Notes under the pieces: generated by a model | Told to the model about the DNA's origin: nothing | The model's database searches: none | What the model saw: only the letters and a program-made list of their open reading frames with translations | Position numbers and translations under genes: made by a program | In this document: in pieces, positions 8,212 through 15,116 of the stretch | Layout of the letters: every line of letters begins with the position of its first letter | Numbering within the stretch: the first letter of the stretch is position 1 | Origin: Nitrospinae bacterium RIFCSPLOWO2_12_FULL_45_22 | GTDB lineage: Bacteria; 2-12-FULL-45-22 | Reading direction: 5' to 3' | Assembly (NCBI GenBank): GCA_001803565.1 | Contig: MHDQ01000017.1 | Coordinates: 1-16,846 of the forward strand | Length of the DNA: 16,846 bases

Positions 8212-11200
8212 CTACCCCTCCCCTACCTGCATCGCCTCTTCAGAGCGCAAGGTGAATATATCTCGAAGCATATCGTTGGAAAGCTCTGTAAGCCATCCCT
8301 CATCGGTTCCTACTATACTTTCAGCCAGCCTCTTCTTCATCTCCAGCATACTATCAATCTTTTCCTCCAGGGTTCCCAGGCAGACAAATTTATAGGCCAT
8401 GACATTCTTTACCTGTCCTATACGGAAAGCCCGGTCGGTTGCCTGATTTTCTACCGCCGGGTTCCACCATCGGTCAAAGTGGAAGACGCGATTCGCCCGG
8501 GTAAGATTCAGCCCAAGACCCCCGGCTTTTATGGAAAGGACAAAGATGGGTGGGCCATCCCTTTCTTCCTGAAAACGGCTTATCATCATATCGCGCATCT
8601 TCGCAGGGATACTTCCATGCAAGAATAGGACTTCCCGCCCAAATCGGGACCTCAGATGCTTCTGGAGCATCTTTCCCATCTCCACATACTGGGTAAATAT
8701 AAGGGCCTTATCATCTTCAGAAAGGACTTCTTCCATCATCTCACAGAGGCGATTAAGTTTCTCTGAACGCCTGGGAGTATCACTCCCATCTTGTAAGAAT
8801 AGTGCTGGATGATCGCAGACCTGCTTCAGCTTGGTGAGGGTTGAGAGTATCAGCCCTTTTCGATTGATCCCTTTCGACTCCTCAATCTTCAGCATCATAT
8901 CGTCAACTGTGGCCTGGTAGAGGGTTACCTGTTCCCGGGATAGGGTGCAATAGACTTTTATCTCAACCTTTTCCGGCAAGTCCTTTATTATGGTCTTATC
9001 TGTCTTTAACCTGCGTAGAATAAAAGGCTGGATCAGTTTACGGAGTCTTTCAGAGGTTTCGTGGGATTTATACCGCTCGATAGGATTGGCAAATTTGGCC
9101 CTAAACGAAGTCAAGGGGCCGAGATATCCGGGATTGAGAAACTCCATGATAGACCATAGCTCTGTCAATCTGTTTTCTACCGGCGTACCAGTGAGGGCAA
9201 TGCGATAACCCCTTGCCAGGGTGCGTACAGCTTGTGCCTGTTTGGCAAAGGGATTCTTTATATTCTGGGCCTCATCCAGGATAACCCCTTCCCATGATAC
9301 TTTACTAAAGTCCTCTTTGTCCCTTAAGGTCAGGGAGTATGTGCTTATGATAAGGTCATGCCCCTTGGCCCTCTTCAAAAACTCTCTGCCTGAATAGCGC
9401 TCAGAGCCATAATGAACCAGGATCTTAATAGAAGGAGCAAAGCGTTCTATTTCCCGGCGCCAATTTCCTACCACGGATGTAGGACAGATCAAGAGCACAG
9501 GCCCAGCGGGACGTTTTCTCCTTTTATCCCCGTTTTTATGCAAAAGGAGAGCCAATGCCTGGATGGTCTTACCCAGGCCCATATCATCCGCCAGACATGC
9601 CCCCAGACCTACCTCACTCAAGAAAGCGAGCCAGGAATAACCCCGGAGCTGATAAGGTCTGAGCTCTCCCTTAAATCCCGGAGGGGTTTCCAGTTCTTTA
9701 AAGTCTATCTCCTTATAGATAACATCTTTAAGCCAACCCTTAATGTCAAATCCTACGAGATCAAGCCCTACCCCTTCTCCGGCAAGGCCCAGGTGCAATG
9801 CCTGGCCCAGGTTTAAACCCTCCTTATCAATCTTGTTCAGGAATTTCATGGCCGAGTCAATATCATTTTGGTTGATCTCAACCCATCTGCCTCGTACCTG
9901 CACCAGAGGGAGCTTTAGTTGAGCTATCTTTTCCAATTCCTCCTTGCTTAGTTTCTCATCGCCAATAGCGATCTGCCAGTCAAAATCCACCAGGCCACTT
10001 AGGGTAAAAAATCCGGTCGTTGATCCCTGGGATGGTTTAGGAGACTTTACCGTAAGCCTTATTCCCGGTTTTGCTCCTTTAGCCCACCAGGAAGGCACCA
10101 GGACATTAAATCCGCTCTCCTCCAAAAGCCATGCCCCTTCTTTTAAGAAGGTATAGGATTGTTCAGTGTTAATAGGGGCTGATGCTGGATGGGCGGTTTG
10201 CAAACTTTTTTCCAGCGGAGGGAAAAGCCTCGATGCCTTTGCTATATCCTGAAGGAATCTCTCTTGCGCAATTTCTAATTCGCCTTTCAGGAGTTTCACG
10301 GTAGATTTGGTCTTTTTCCAGAGGGTAGGGGCGGGTAGAAAGAGGCTTTTATCATCGGTAGCCTGGAGATGGAAGGAGATAGCCCATTTGTCTCCATCAG
10401 ATTCTGGCTCTTCTAATCGGAAACTGGTGCGCCAGGGGAGTTCTTTCCCTGCCACCTGCACCCCTTCTGACCATAATGGGATAGACTCCTTGAGGGTCTT
10501 TATCTGGTGGGTGGTGCCGTTTATTTCAGGATTTGTGGAACATAGGGCTTTAAGCCAGAGGGAGGCAAGGTTATCATAACCAAAGAGGCGCTCCTTTAAG
10601 CCGGGACTTAACCCCTCTGAAAGCCATTTCCGGATTCCTTCATCTATACAAAAACTCAGAAAATCGGTTATCAGTTGATAGGGGTTATGGTTGCCCTTTC
10701 CCCCCTCAGTAACAAAGGCACGGCAGACAGGTGGCATTGATTTTGCCAGGAGCGCGAATCGTTCTATATCGTTAGTATGATTGATCACCGGTCTCCATAC
10801 GGCACAGAGTCTCCCAGTTGTATCTTTTACTGAAGGCACGAATCTCTGGCGCGTAAGGAGTTCCAGGCCGAATTTTGCCGCGGCGCTCCAGAAGCGTATA
10901 TCCTGGCCAATAGAGAGTTGGGGTGAAGACCCCTCCCCCTTTTCGGGGATAAGTCCAAGCCAGATAAAGGTTTCCAGGGCTGGGAGCAGTACACAGGAAA
11001 CTTTCCAGGGTATGAGTTTCAGGTCAGTTTTTGTCTCATAATATTGTGGATCAAGGAATGGGGCAGAGGCATTAGGAATACCTTCCCCGGTGGGGAGCAG
11101 AGCTGTCATCTGTTCCCTGGATACTATAGAGGGGGTCATCTCAAGGGATTTAAGGGCACTTACTATCTCTCCTTCAGAGGCCTGAAATGGGTGATCAATC

Positions 11201-11319
11201 GCTTTTTGCTTACGAGTTCTCTTTGGGCGCTTAATTTCACCTTCTGATGATTCTCCCCAGAAACAAAATTTCCTTGTATTATCCTTTCTAAGACACCATG
11301 TTCCATGTAAAACTATCAT
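8212..11319 (-). CDS. SNF2/HepA-family DEAD/DEAH-box helicase, 1035 aa
   Basis: A large ATP-dependent DNA translocase. The N-terminal half (about 1-540) is a family-specific region opening with IVLHGTWCL. The catalytic half starts at LRPYQLRGYSWLAFL (about 553-567). It has Walker A DDMGLGKT (578-585), Walker B LDEAQ (681-685), motif III ALTGTP (708-713), and the C-terminal helicase lobe with SIKAGGLGLNLTRA, FDRWWNPAVENQA and DRAFRIGQ. All expected motifs are present, so it should be active. Family members move along double-stranded DNA without strand separation. There is no good ribosome binding site before the ATG, but the opening residues fit the family. It precedes the SWIM gene by five bases as a two-gene operon. 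The region upstream is the large inverted repeat. Confidence 0.96.
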   Translation of the reverse strand: MIVLHGTWCLRKDNTRKFCFWGESSEGEIKRPKRTRKQKAIDHPFQASEGEIVSALKSLEMTPSIVSREQMTALLPTGEGIPNASAPFLDPQYYETKTDLKLIPWKVSCVLLPALETFIWLGLIPEKGEGSSPQLSIGQDIRFWSAAAKFGLELLTRQRFVPSVKDTTGRLCAVWRPVINHTNDIERFALLAKSMPPVCRAFVTEGGKGNHNPYQLITDFLSFCIDEGIRKWLSEGLSPGLKERLFGYDNLASLWLKALCSTNPEINGTTHQIKTLKESIPLWSEGVQVAGKELPWRTSFRLEEPESDGDKWAISFHLQATDDKSLFLPAPTLWKKTKSTVKLLKGELEIAQERFLQDIAKASRLFPPLEKSLQTAHPASAPINTEQSYTFLKEGAWLLEESGFNVLVPSWWAKGAKPGIRLTVKSPKPSQGSTTGFFTLSGLVDFDWQIAIGDEKLSKEELEKIAQLKLPLVQVRGRWVEINQNDIDSAMKFLNKIDKEGLNLGQALHLGLAGEGVGLDLVGFDIKGWLKDVIYKEIDFKELETPPGFKGELRPYQLRGYSWLAFLSEVGLGACLADDMGLGKTIQALALLLHKNGDKRRKRPAGPVLLICPTSVVGNWRREIERFAPSIKILVHYGSERYSGREFLKRAKGHDLIISTYSLTLRDKEDFSKVSWEGVILDEAQNIKNPFAKQAQAVRTLARGYRIALTGTPVENRLTELWSIMEFLNPGYLGPLTSFRAKFANPIERYKSHETSERLRKLIQPFILRRLKTDKTIIKDLPEKVEIKVYCTLSREQVTLYQATVDDMMLKIEESKGINRKGLILSTLTKLKQVCDHPALFLQDGSDTPRRSEKLNRLCEMMEEVLSEDDKALIFTQYVEMGKMLQKHLRSRFGREVLFLHGSIPAKMRDMMISRFQEERDGPPIFVLSIKAGGLGLNLTRANRVFHFDRWWNPAVENQATDRAFRIGQVKNVMAYKFVCLGTLEEKIDSMLEMKKRLAESIVGTDEGWLTELSNDMLRDIFTLRSEEAMQVGEG

Positions 11320-11348
11320 AAGAATATACCAGTGTTAAAGATTAATAT

Positions 11349-11643
11349 TTAACCCTAACTTTTGTACAAATACTCCAGGAAATCTCAAAAAAATGAAACA
11401 AAGAAAATAAATATCGTAACCGTTCAGGGAGGTATCTACCGCAGAGACGCGGAGAATGGAACTAAACCAGTTTTAGGCTAGCGGCTAAGGGCAATAGGCA
11501 ATACGCCTTCCCATGGCCCATTGCCCCTGGCCTAATTAGAGTAGTCTTCTCTGCGTCTTTGCGCCTCTGCGGTGAACGGATACGAAAAATAATATTTCAA
11601 ATTTTTGAGGTTTTGCCCACTATTTGTACAAAAGTTACGTTAA
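11349..11643. repeat. 295-bp nested inverted-repeat element (MITE or foldback type)
   Basis: The ends TTAACCCTAACTTTTGTACA (from 11349) and its near-complement ending in GTTACGTTAA (to 11643) pair over about 24 bases. Moving inward, the arms continue to match imperfectly through CTCAAAAA-like and CCGTTC stretches. The next layer is ACCGCAGAGACGCGGAGAA (11438-11456) opposite a copy at 11547-11573. The centre holds GGGCAATAGGC opposite GCCCATTGCCC. No open frame is present. It lies between the helicase operon and the attC cluster and would form a very long cruciform or RNA hairpin. Confidence 0.8.
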
Positions 11644-11719
11644 CGTAACATTAATTGTAATCCAAGGTCAAGAATTTTATGAGTCAGGGATTTTGTTTGA
11701 GCAAAATATAGAGACAAAT

Positions 11720-11778
11720 ATAGAACGCTCGAGATCAGCGGGGCGTATTAACGCATCCGCTGGATTGAGTTGTTAGGC
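11720..11778 (-). other. attC-like site of an empty mini-cassette
   Basis: Minus strand: R'' GCCTAAC (11772-11778), inner arms CTCAATCCAGCGG and CCGCTGATCTCGAG pairing well with unpaired bases, and R' GTTCTAT (11720-11726). The right core is degenerate, as might occur at the decayed end of an array. Only 66 bases separate it from the next attC, with no gene between them. Confidence 0.6.
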
Positions 11779-11844
11779 AATGTTATCTTTCATTTGCAAC
11801 TCAATACTCAAGTCTGACCCCAAACTTCCATTCCCTCATCTCTC

Positions 11845-11903
11845 GTGTAACTTCGTGGCGCAGGCGCAACGGAATAGCGGTCAGGTGGAGCGCCTTGTTA
11901 GCT
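11845..11903 (-). other. attC-like site of the PIN toxin-antitoxin cassette
   Basis: Minus strand: R'' AGCTAAC (11897-11903), then AAGGCGCTCCACCTGACCGC; the far arm GCGCC and a degenerate core GTTACAC (11845-11851). The stem is shorter than in the next site at 12536. The R'' side matches that site almost base for base over about 35 bases (shared GGAATAGCGGTCAGGTG), so the two are relatives. The left half has diverged or recombined. Confidence 0.6.
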
Positions 11904-12066
11904 CTCCTTCTTTTTCTTTTTTTAATTCTGATTCTGACTTTATAGTTGTCTTAGGTTTCTGTGACAACAGATAATCAATGTATCTATCCGGATCATTGGC
12001 AAATTTTTCAGAAATAGAACTGCGAACCCTGCGGGTATCCTTTACTATTGGAGCATCTTCAATCAT
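11881..12066 (-). CDS. Small antitoxin-like protein paired with the PIN toxin, 61 aa
   Basis: A short charged protein with PIVKDTRRVRSSISEKF (about 6-22), then DPDRYIDYLLSQ, then a lysine/glutamate-rich tail. This resembles the small partners (VRRIREE...F..D pattern) often encoded right after this PIN subfamily, so I infer an antitoxin. It lacks an obvious DNA-binding domain. The start overlaps the toxin's stop by eight bases (ATGATTGA) with AGGAG six bases upstream. The coding frame runs through the attC R'' box and stops in its L'' arm. The order is toxin first, reversed from classical vapBC. A mispaired or truncated reading cannot be excluded for so small a gene. Confidence 0.75.
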   Translation of the reverse strand: MIEDAPIVKDTRRVRSSISEKFANDPDRYIDYLLSQKPKTTIKSESELKKEKEGELTRRST

Positions 12067-12517
12067 AGTAATCTCCTATTAACTGATTCGGGGTTACTAA
12101 ATTCGGTATATACAAGCGAATTTGCCGGAACTTATTCGGATTGGCAATGTGCTTACAGTTCCATGTAAGCAAATAATCACATTTGTGATATGATGCCAAT
12201 GCAAGATGTAAGGCATCCCCCAAAGGATTTTTGGGTATCACTTGATTTTGAATATATATCTTAACAATCTGTCTTATCTCATCCTCAATTGGGACTTCAG
12301 GTATATTCTCTATAAGTTCGAGGGCTTGTTGGGAATGAGGAAAATCAGGATGTTTTAATTCATCAACTACAACCCGGCTTACAACAACTTCATATCTATT
12401 TCTTAACTCATCCCACCATATACGTGTCCAATATTTTTGGGCGACTGACACAATATCGGCTCTCTCATCAAAGTATGCACCGATCACAGATGTCTCTACA
12501 TAAACTTTTTCAATCAT
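12059..12517 (-). CDS. PIN-domain ribonuclease toxin (VapC-like), 152 aa
   Basis: A PIN-domain protein expected to cleave RNA with a metal-dependent acidic site. It opens KVYVETSVIGAYFD, where Glu9 stands in the position often filled by Asp, as is usual in this subfamily. DELKHP (about 52-57), GDALHLALASYHKCDYLLTW (99-118) and NCKHIANPNKFR follow. The end LVTPNQLIG matches the subfamily's C-terminal TP-x-x-L pattern. Length is normal. It starts 18 bases after the cassette core GTTAGCC and overlaps the antitoxin-like gene downstream. Toxin-antitoxin pairs are common in integron arrays, where they are thought to stabilise cassettes. Family is secure; toxicity is inferred. Confidence 0.88.
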   Translation of the reverse strand: MIEKVYVETSVIGAYFDERADIVSVAQKYWTRIWWDELRNRYEVVVSRVVVDELKHPDFPHSQQALELIENIPEVPIEDEIRQIVKIYIQNQVIPKNPLGDALHLALASYHKCDYLLTWNCKHIANPNKFRQIRLYIPNLVTPNQLIGDYYD

Positions 12518-12535
12518 GTACTATCCCAATATGAG

Positions 12536-12607
12536 GGCTAACGTCAAAGCTCACCTGGCGCTATGGAGCGCAGCGGAATAGCGGTCAGGTGCAGCGCCAT
12601 GTTGGGC
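12536..12607 (-). other. attC site of the 77/76-aa cassette (72 bp)
   Basis: Minus strand: R'' GCCCAAC (12601-12607), inner arms GCACCTG and CAGGTGAGC pairing, a variable loop with a GCGCTCCATAGCGC-like hairpin, and R' GTTAGCC (12536-12542). It begins 12 bases after the stop of the 76-aa gene and is followed 18 bases later by the PIN toxin start codon. Confidence 0.8.
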
Positions 12608-12619
12608 GAAATGGAATAT

Positions 12620-12850
12620 CTAGATTGCTATTCTTAGTGCTTCTTGCGCCTCGCGGGGTAACTGTACAAGAATGAAATAAGACTGGGGATAAAGATAATC
12701 TTCACCTGATTCATCGATTACTCTGAGGTATCCCTCTTTTTCTGCTTCCTCATCCGGCAGAACCTGGTAGATCTTACGCTTTTCTAAATCCTCACAGTCC
12801 TTGTTCTCTATACAAAGCGCAAATATCTGTCCTTTTTTTTCTTTTTCCAT
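12620..12850 (-). CDS. Small acidic hypothetical protein, 76 aa
   Basis: I do not know a function. The 76-residue protein is rich in Glu and Asp and has a compact pattern: ALCIENKDCEDLEKRKIYQV (about 11-30), DEEAEKEGYLRVIDESGEDYLYP, then a C-terminal VQLPREAQEAL. It reads like a small beta-barrel (SH3-like) fold, with GEDYLYP as a turn. The gene starts four bases after the stop of the basic 77-aa gene and is followed by an attC. The acidic and basic proteins in one cassette suggest a functional pair. A toxin-antitoxin or modulator pair is possible but unproven. Confidence 0.75.
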   Translation of the reverse strand: MEKEKKGQIFALCIENKDCEDLEKRKIYQVLPDEEAEKEGYLRVIDESGEDYLYPQSYFILVQLPREAQEALRIAI

Positions 12851-12854
12851 AGCT

Positions 12855-13088
12855 TTAATCCAGTATCCTTTTGATTTTCATCTTCTTTCTACCAATGCCG
12901 TGGGCCTCGTACCAGTGGACCTCTGCTTTACATATCCTGCCACTCTGAAGACGGACATTCGCCACGCCTTTGAGTTTGCGCCATCGGCCAGGCCCATACT
13001 GTTTCCGAATCCGCATTATATCTTGAATTCTTCCTCCCACGGCAATGGTTTGAATTTTCTCTATTTCTCCAATTATATCTAAATACAT
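12855..13088 (-). CDS. Small basic hypothetical protein, 77 aa
   Basis: I recognise a recurrent small bacterial protein pattern but not its function. It has RIRKQYGPGRWRKLKGVANV (26-45), then RLQSGRICKAEVHWYEAHGI and a lysine-rich end (GRKKMKIKRIL). The basic character suggests contact with nucleic acid. The conserved-looking HWYEAHG segment may be catalytic or structural. It begins about 36 bases after the cassette core GTTGGGC and is followed at four bases by the acidic 76-aa gene. Both lie within one cassette. There is no strong ribosome binding site; translation may start from a near-leaderless transcript or a weak site. Confidence 0.78.
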   Translation of the reverse strand: MYLDIIGEIEKIQTIAVGGRIQDIMRIRKQYGPGRWRKLKGVANVRLQSGRICKAEVHWYEAHGIGRKKMKIKRILD

Positions 13089-13123
13089 GGCTTATTGCAC
13101 CACAAGATATTGAATCATCATAA

Positions 13124-13210
13124 GCCCAACGACAAAAATGAGCCGCCGCGAAACGACGCTGTCTAAATCAAAGCACGCTGTATGCGGTCGGCTCCAGTGA
13201 ATTGTTGGGT
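13124..13210 (-). other. attC site of the 181-aa cassette (87 bp)
   Basis: Minus strand: R'' ACCCAAC (13204-13210), arms GGAGCCGACCGC and GCGGCGGCTC pairing with one mismatch, a central variable loop, and R' GTTGGGC (13124-13130). It is the longest attC here and one of the clearest. The following cassette's start core GTTGGGC exactly mirrors that cassette's own R'' box at 12601-12607. Confidence 0.85.
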
Positions 13211-13283
13211 ATAGTAGAGATTGGAGTCAAAGCAAAGAGTCAACTCCAATCTCTACCCCTATTAACCTTGTTAATGTGTGTCG

Positions 13284-13823
13284 CTATGGGAGATCAACAA
13301 GGACTCGAAGATCAATAAAACTTTCACCACCGAGATCTGTTGCAACCACCTTCAATACATTTGGCCCTACTAATAACAGAGGGTCTGGAGAGATAATTAA
13401 AAACTCATCCACTAGTGGACAAAAACCGTGGGTTACTACTCCTATTGACGTGCCGTTAATAAAAATCTCAGCATCGTTATCTATCGATAATTGCACCCTC
13501 AAATTATGTGCACCTGGTGGCAAAGTAAACCCTTTTTTGAGTGTTATCACAGTACTTACAGGCCAAAAACTCTTTACTGTCGACTGTAATGGGCAACCAT
13601 CACCACTGCCAAACGGCGCCTTGTGAGTGCCTGGGACTCCCACCACTTTGTATTTTGCATGATTTGGTATAACCACTATCGTTTTGTCTGTTATTCCAGG
13701 ATCAGGAGTTGGCACTGGATCTGCCACCGCAACCGATTGGAAACCCGCGGTGAGCGTAACAAACATGCCAACTACAAAAAAACACAGTGTTCTTGAGACT
13801 AATCTTTCTAATCGCTTTCTCAT
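13284..13823 (-). CDS. Secreted beta-sandwich-like hypothetical protein, about 179-181 aa
   Basis: A signal peptide is visible: basic RKRLERLVSR, hydrophobic TLCFFVVGMFVTLTAG, and a probable cleavage after VAVA. The mature part has strand-like repeats: NLRVQLSIDNDAEIFINGTS (about 109-128 of the longer form), a Cys-containing loop (THGFCPLVDEF), and VLKVVATDLGGESFIDLRV at the end. The DNDAEIFINGT pattern is like galactose-binding jelly-roll domains, so it may bind sugars or form part of a surface structure. I chose the ATG at 13823 because AAGGAG lies six bases upstream; the ATG at 13829 touches that site. It has its own promoter, unusual for a cassette gene. No C-terminal anchor is seen. Confidence 0.82.
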   Translation of the reverse strand: MRKRLERLVSRTLCFFVVGMFVTLTAGFQSVAVADPVPTPDPGITDKTIVVIPNHAKYKVVGVPGTHKAPFGSGDGCPLQSTVKSFWPVSTVITLKKGFTLPPGAHNLRVQLSIDNDAEIFINGTSIGVVTHGFCPLVDEFLIISPDPLLLVGPNVLKVVATDLGGESFIDLRVLVDLP

Positions 13824-13844
13824 TTTCATCTCCTTGTGTGGTTA

Positions 13845-13873
13845 ATTATACCCCCTGTGAAGGGGGGGGTTAA
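13845..13873 (-). promoter_or_regulatory. Likely promoter of the secreted-protein cassette
   Basis: Minus strand TTAACC (13868-13873), a 17-base spacer, and a perfect TATAAT (13845-13850), about 20 bases before the start codon region. The spacer contains a C8 run and GGGGG that can form a hairpin (CCCCC-TTCACA-GGGGG), which may influence promoter use. The -35 matches consensus at four of six bases. Confidence 0.55.
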
Positions 13874-13912
13874 TTTTTACAGGCTGACAATGGTCTCCCA
13901 CCATACTGTCCC

Positions 13913-13971
13913 GCCCAACTTTCGGTTCAGCGGCGGCGCTTTGCGCCGTCTGCTGGAACCGGTTGTTAGCT
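13913..13971 (-). other. attC site of the katA-sodC-cupin unit (59 bp)
   Basis: Minus strand: R'' AGCTAAC (13965-13971), arms GGTTCCAGCAGACGGCGC and GCGCCGCCGCTGAACC forming a long stem with unpaired bases on one side, a loop of AAA, and R' GTTGGGC (13913-13919). It lies 11 bases after the stop of the catalase remnant. It is the best-formed attC in the window. Confidence 0.88.
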
Positions 13972-13982
13972 GACAGTTTTGT

Positions 13983-14100
13983 CTATTTCTGAACTTCGCT
14001 TAGAGGGATGCCTAGTGCCATGGCCACTCCTTCGCCATAAGCCGGGTCGGCTTTCAGGCAGTTGCCGATGTGGTAATCCACCATCATTCCAGCACCGAAC
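13983..14100 (-). pseudogene. C-terminal remnant of a second catalase
   Basis: The last 30-odd codons of a catalase remain: [20 protein letters not shown], then GIPLSEVQK and a TAG stop at 13983-13985. The intact katA in this window ends [20 protein letters not shown] and GIPLSEIPK, so homology is certain. The two differ at many codons, so it is not a recent duplicate. In frame, an ATG pair exists at 14082-14087, but no ribosome binding site is evident and the heme-binding core is absent. The upstream boundary is blurred in the 19 bases after the cupin stop. It marks a deletion that removed most of a neighbouring catalase gene. Confidence 0.85.
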
Positions 14101-14119
14101 AACTCCTTCGATGAAGGTC

Positions 14120-14509
14120 TCAGTGATGTTCTGCGGCCTCCGCTGCATCTGCTTCGGCTTTCGTCTTATGCACTGTGCCGTCAGGATGATTGGGCGGGGT
14201 ATAAATCGTGTAGAGCCTGACCGGTTTAGTCGAAGACGTATTGATCACATTGTGGAATATGCCGGCAGGCACCACAACCGCGTCACCGTCACCGACAAGG
14301 TGTTCCTCCTTGTCATTGAAGACGAATTTGGCATTGCCTTCTTCGATGCGGAAGAACTGGTCGACGTTTGCATGCACCTCGTTGCCGATCTCCTCATTCG
14401 GCTGCAGACACATCACCACGAGCTGGCTGTATTTGCCGGTGAATAACACCTGACGGAAGAAGCTGTTATTTAATGTTGCTTTCTCAATAGGTCCAACATA
14501 GCCTGTCAT
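14120..14509 (-). CDS. Single-domain cupin protein, 129 aa
   Basis: A small cupin (double-stranded beta-helix) likely to bind one metal ion. Motif 1 is EIGNEVHANVDQFFRIEEG (about 40-58), a known variant where the usual HxH...E is replaced by H-x3-DQ. Motif 2 is PAGIFHNVIN (about 81-90), giving the second histidine. The tail from about residue 112 is Ala/Glu/Lys-rich and helical. A strong AAGGAGG lies seven bases upstream of the ATG. It follows sodC by about 80 bases and precedes the catalase remnant. The substrate is unknown; as neighbour of catalase and superoxide dismutase a role in oxidative or metal stress is plausible. Confidence 0.9.
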   Translation of the reverse strand: MTGYVGPIEKATLNNSFFRQVLFTGKYSQLVVMCLQPNEEIGNEVHANVDQFFRIEEGNAKFVFNDKEEHLVGDGDAVVVPAGIFHNVINTSSTKPVRLYTIYTPPNHPDGTVHKTKAEADAAEAAEHH

Positions 14510-14547
14510 TGTCTTTACCTCCTTTTTGCAGAACAGGATTTTAGGTG

Positions 14548-14572
14548 CTCCCTCCCCGATTAAGGAAGGGAG
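14548..14572 (-). terminator. Hairpin between sodC and the cupin gene (weak terminator or processing site)
   Basis: Minus strand CTCCCTTCC, loop TTAATC, then GGGGAGGGAG: a stem of about nine pairs with one mismatch, starting 20 bases after the sodC stop. No T-run follows, so it is more likely an mRNA-stabilising or attenuating hairpin than a complete Rho-independent terminator. Confidence 0.35.
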
Positions 14573-14591
14573 TCCCTTGGATTAATAGTTC

Positions 14592-15116
14592 TTACTTAAC
14601 TACGCCACATGCTGCCCGGACACCACCGCCGCCAAGCGGGGCCGGTGTGTCGGCATAATTGTCGCCTCCAACATGAATCATAAGCGATCTTCCTTTGATG
14701 TCAGCTGCCTTCAGGCGCGGGGCAAGGACAGGAAGTGTTGCCTTCCCATCAGCAGACACGTAGAGGGCGGGCAGGTCCCCGAGATGGCCGTTGCCATAAG
14801 GTCCTTCGTGTTTGCCCGCGTTTGCAGGGTCGTAATGGCCGCCAGCAGCAAGCGCCGGGACTGCTTTCCCGTCTCCCTTCATGGCATGGGAGCAATCCGG
14901 TTTGTCATGCACATGGAACCCATGCAGACCGGGTGCAAGGTCGGTCAACTGCGGCGTCAGGATAAGTCCATATTTGCTGTCGGATGCCGTGATGGTGCCG
15001 ATTTCATTACCTATACCTTGTTCGGTCACCAGCGAGACCTTGACAATGACATCCTCGGCAAAGACATAACCGGCAAACAACAGAATGAAGGATAAAACAA
15101 GTAAAGCTTTCAACAT
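14592..15116 (-). CDS. sodC: Secreted Cu-Zn superoxide dismutase
   Basis: It dismutates superoxide to oxygen and hydrogen peroxide in the periplasm or outside the cell. I take the ATG at 15116 (174 aa) because AAGGAGGAG lies just upstream and the resulting start is a clean signal peptide, MLKALLVLSFILLFAGYVFA, cut before ED. Expected copper ligands are His68, His70, His94 and His148; zinc ligands are His94, His103, His111 and Asp114. Cys75 and Cys170 should form the disulfide, and Arg167 guides superoxide. All key residues are present. It follows katA by 42 bases, so the enzyme making peroxide and the one destroying it are co-transcribed. The gene is GC-rich relative to the housekeeping block. 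Confidence 0.95.
   Translation of the reverse strand: MLKALLVLSFILLFAGYVFAEDVIVKVSLVTEQGIGNEIGTITASDSKYGLILTPQLTDLAPGLHGFHVHDKPDCSHAMKGDGKAVPALAAGGHYDPANAGKHEGPYGNGHLGDLPALYVSADGKATLPVLAPRLKAADIKGRSLMIHVGGDNYADTPAPLGGGGVRAACGVVK

Noticed and set aside
2089-11719. The whole leuS-to-SNF2 block as one giant cassette
   Set aside because: No R'' box or stem arms exist upstream of the core at 2082-2088, so there is no attC at that border.
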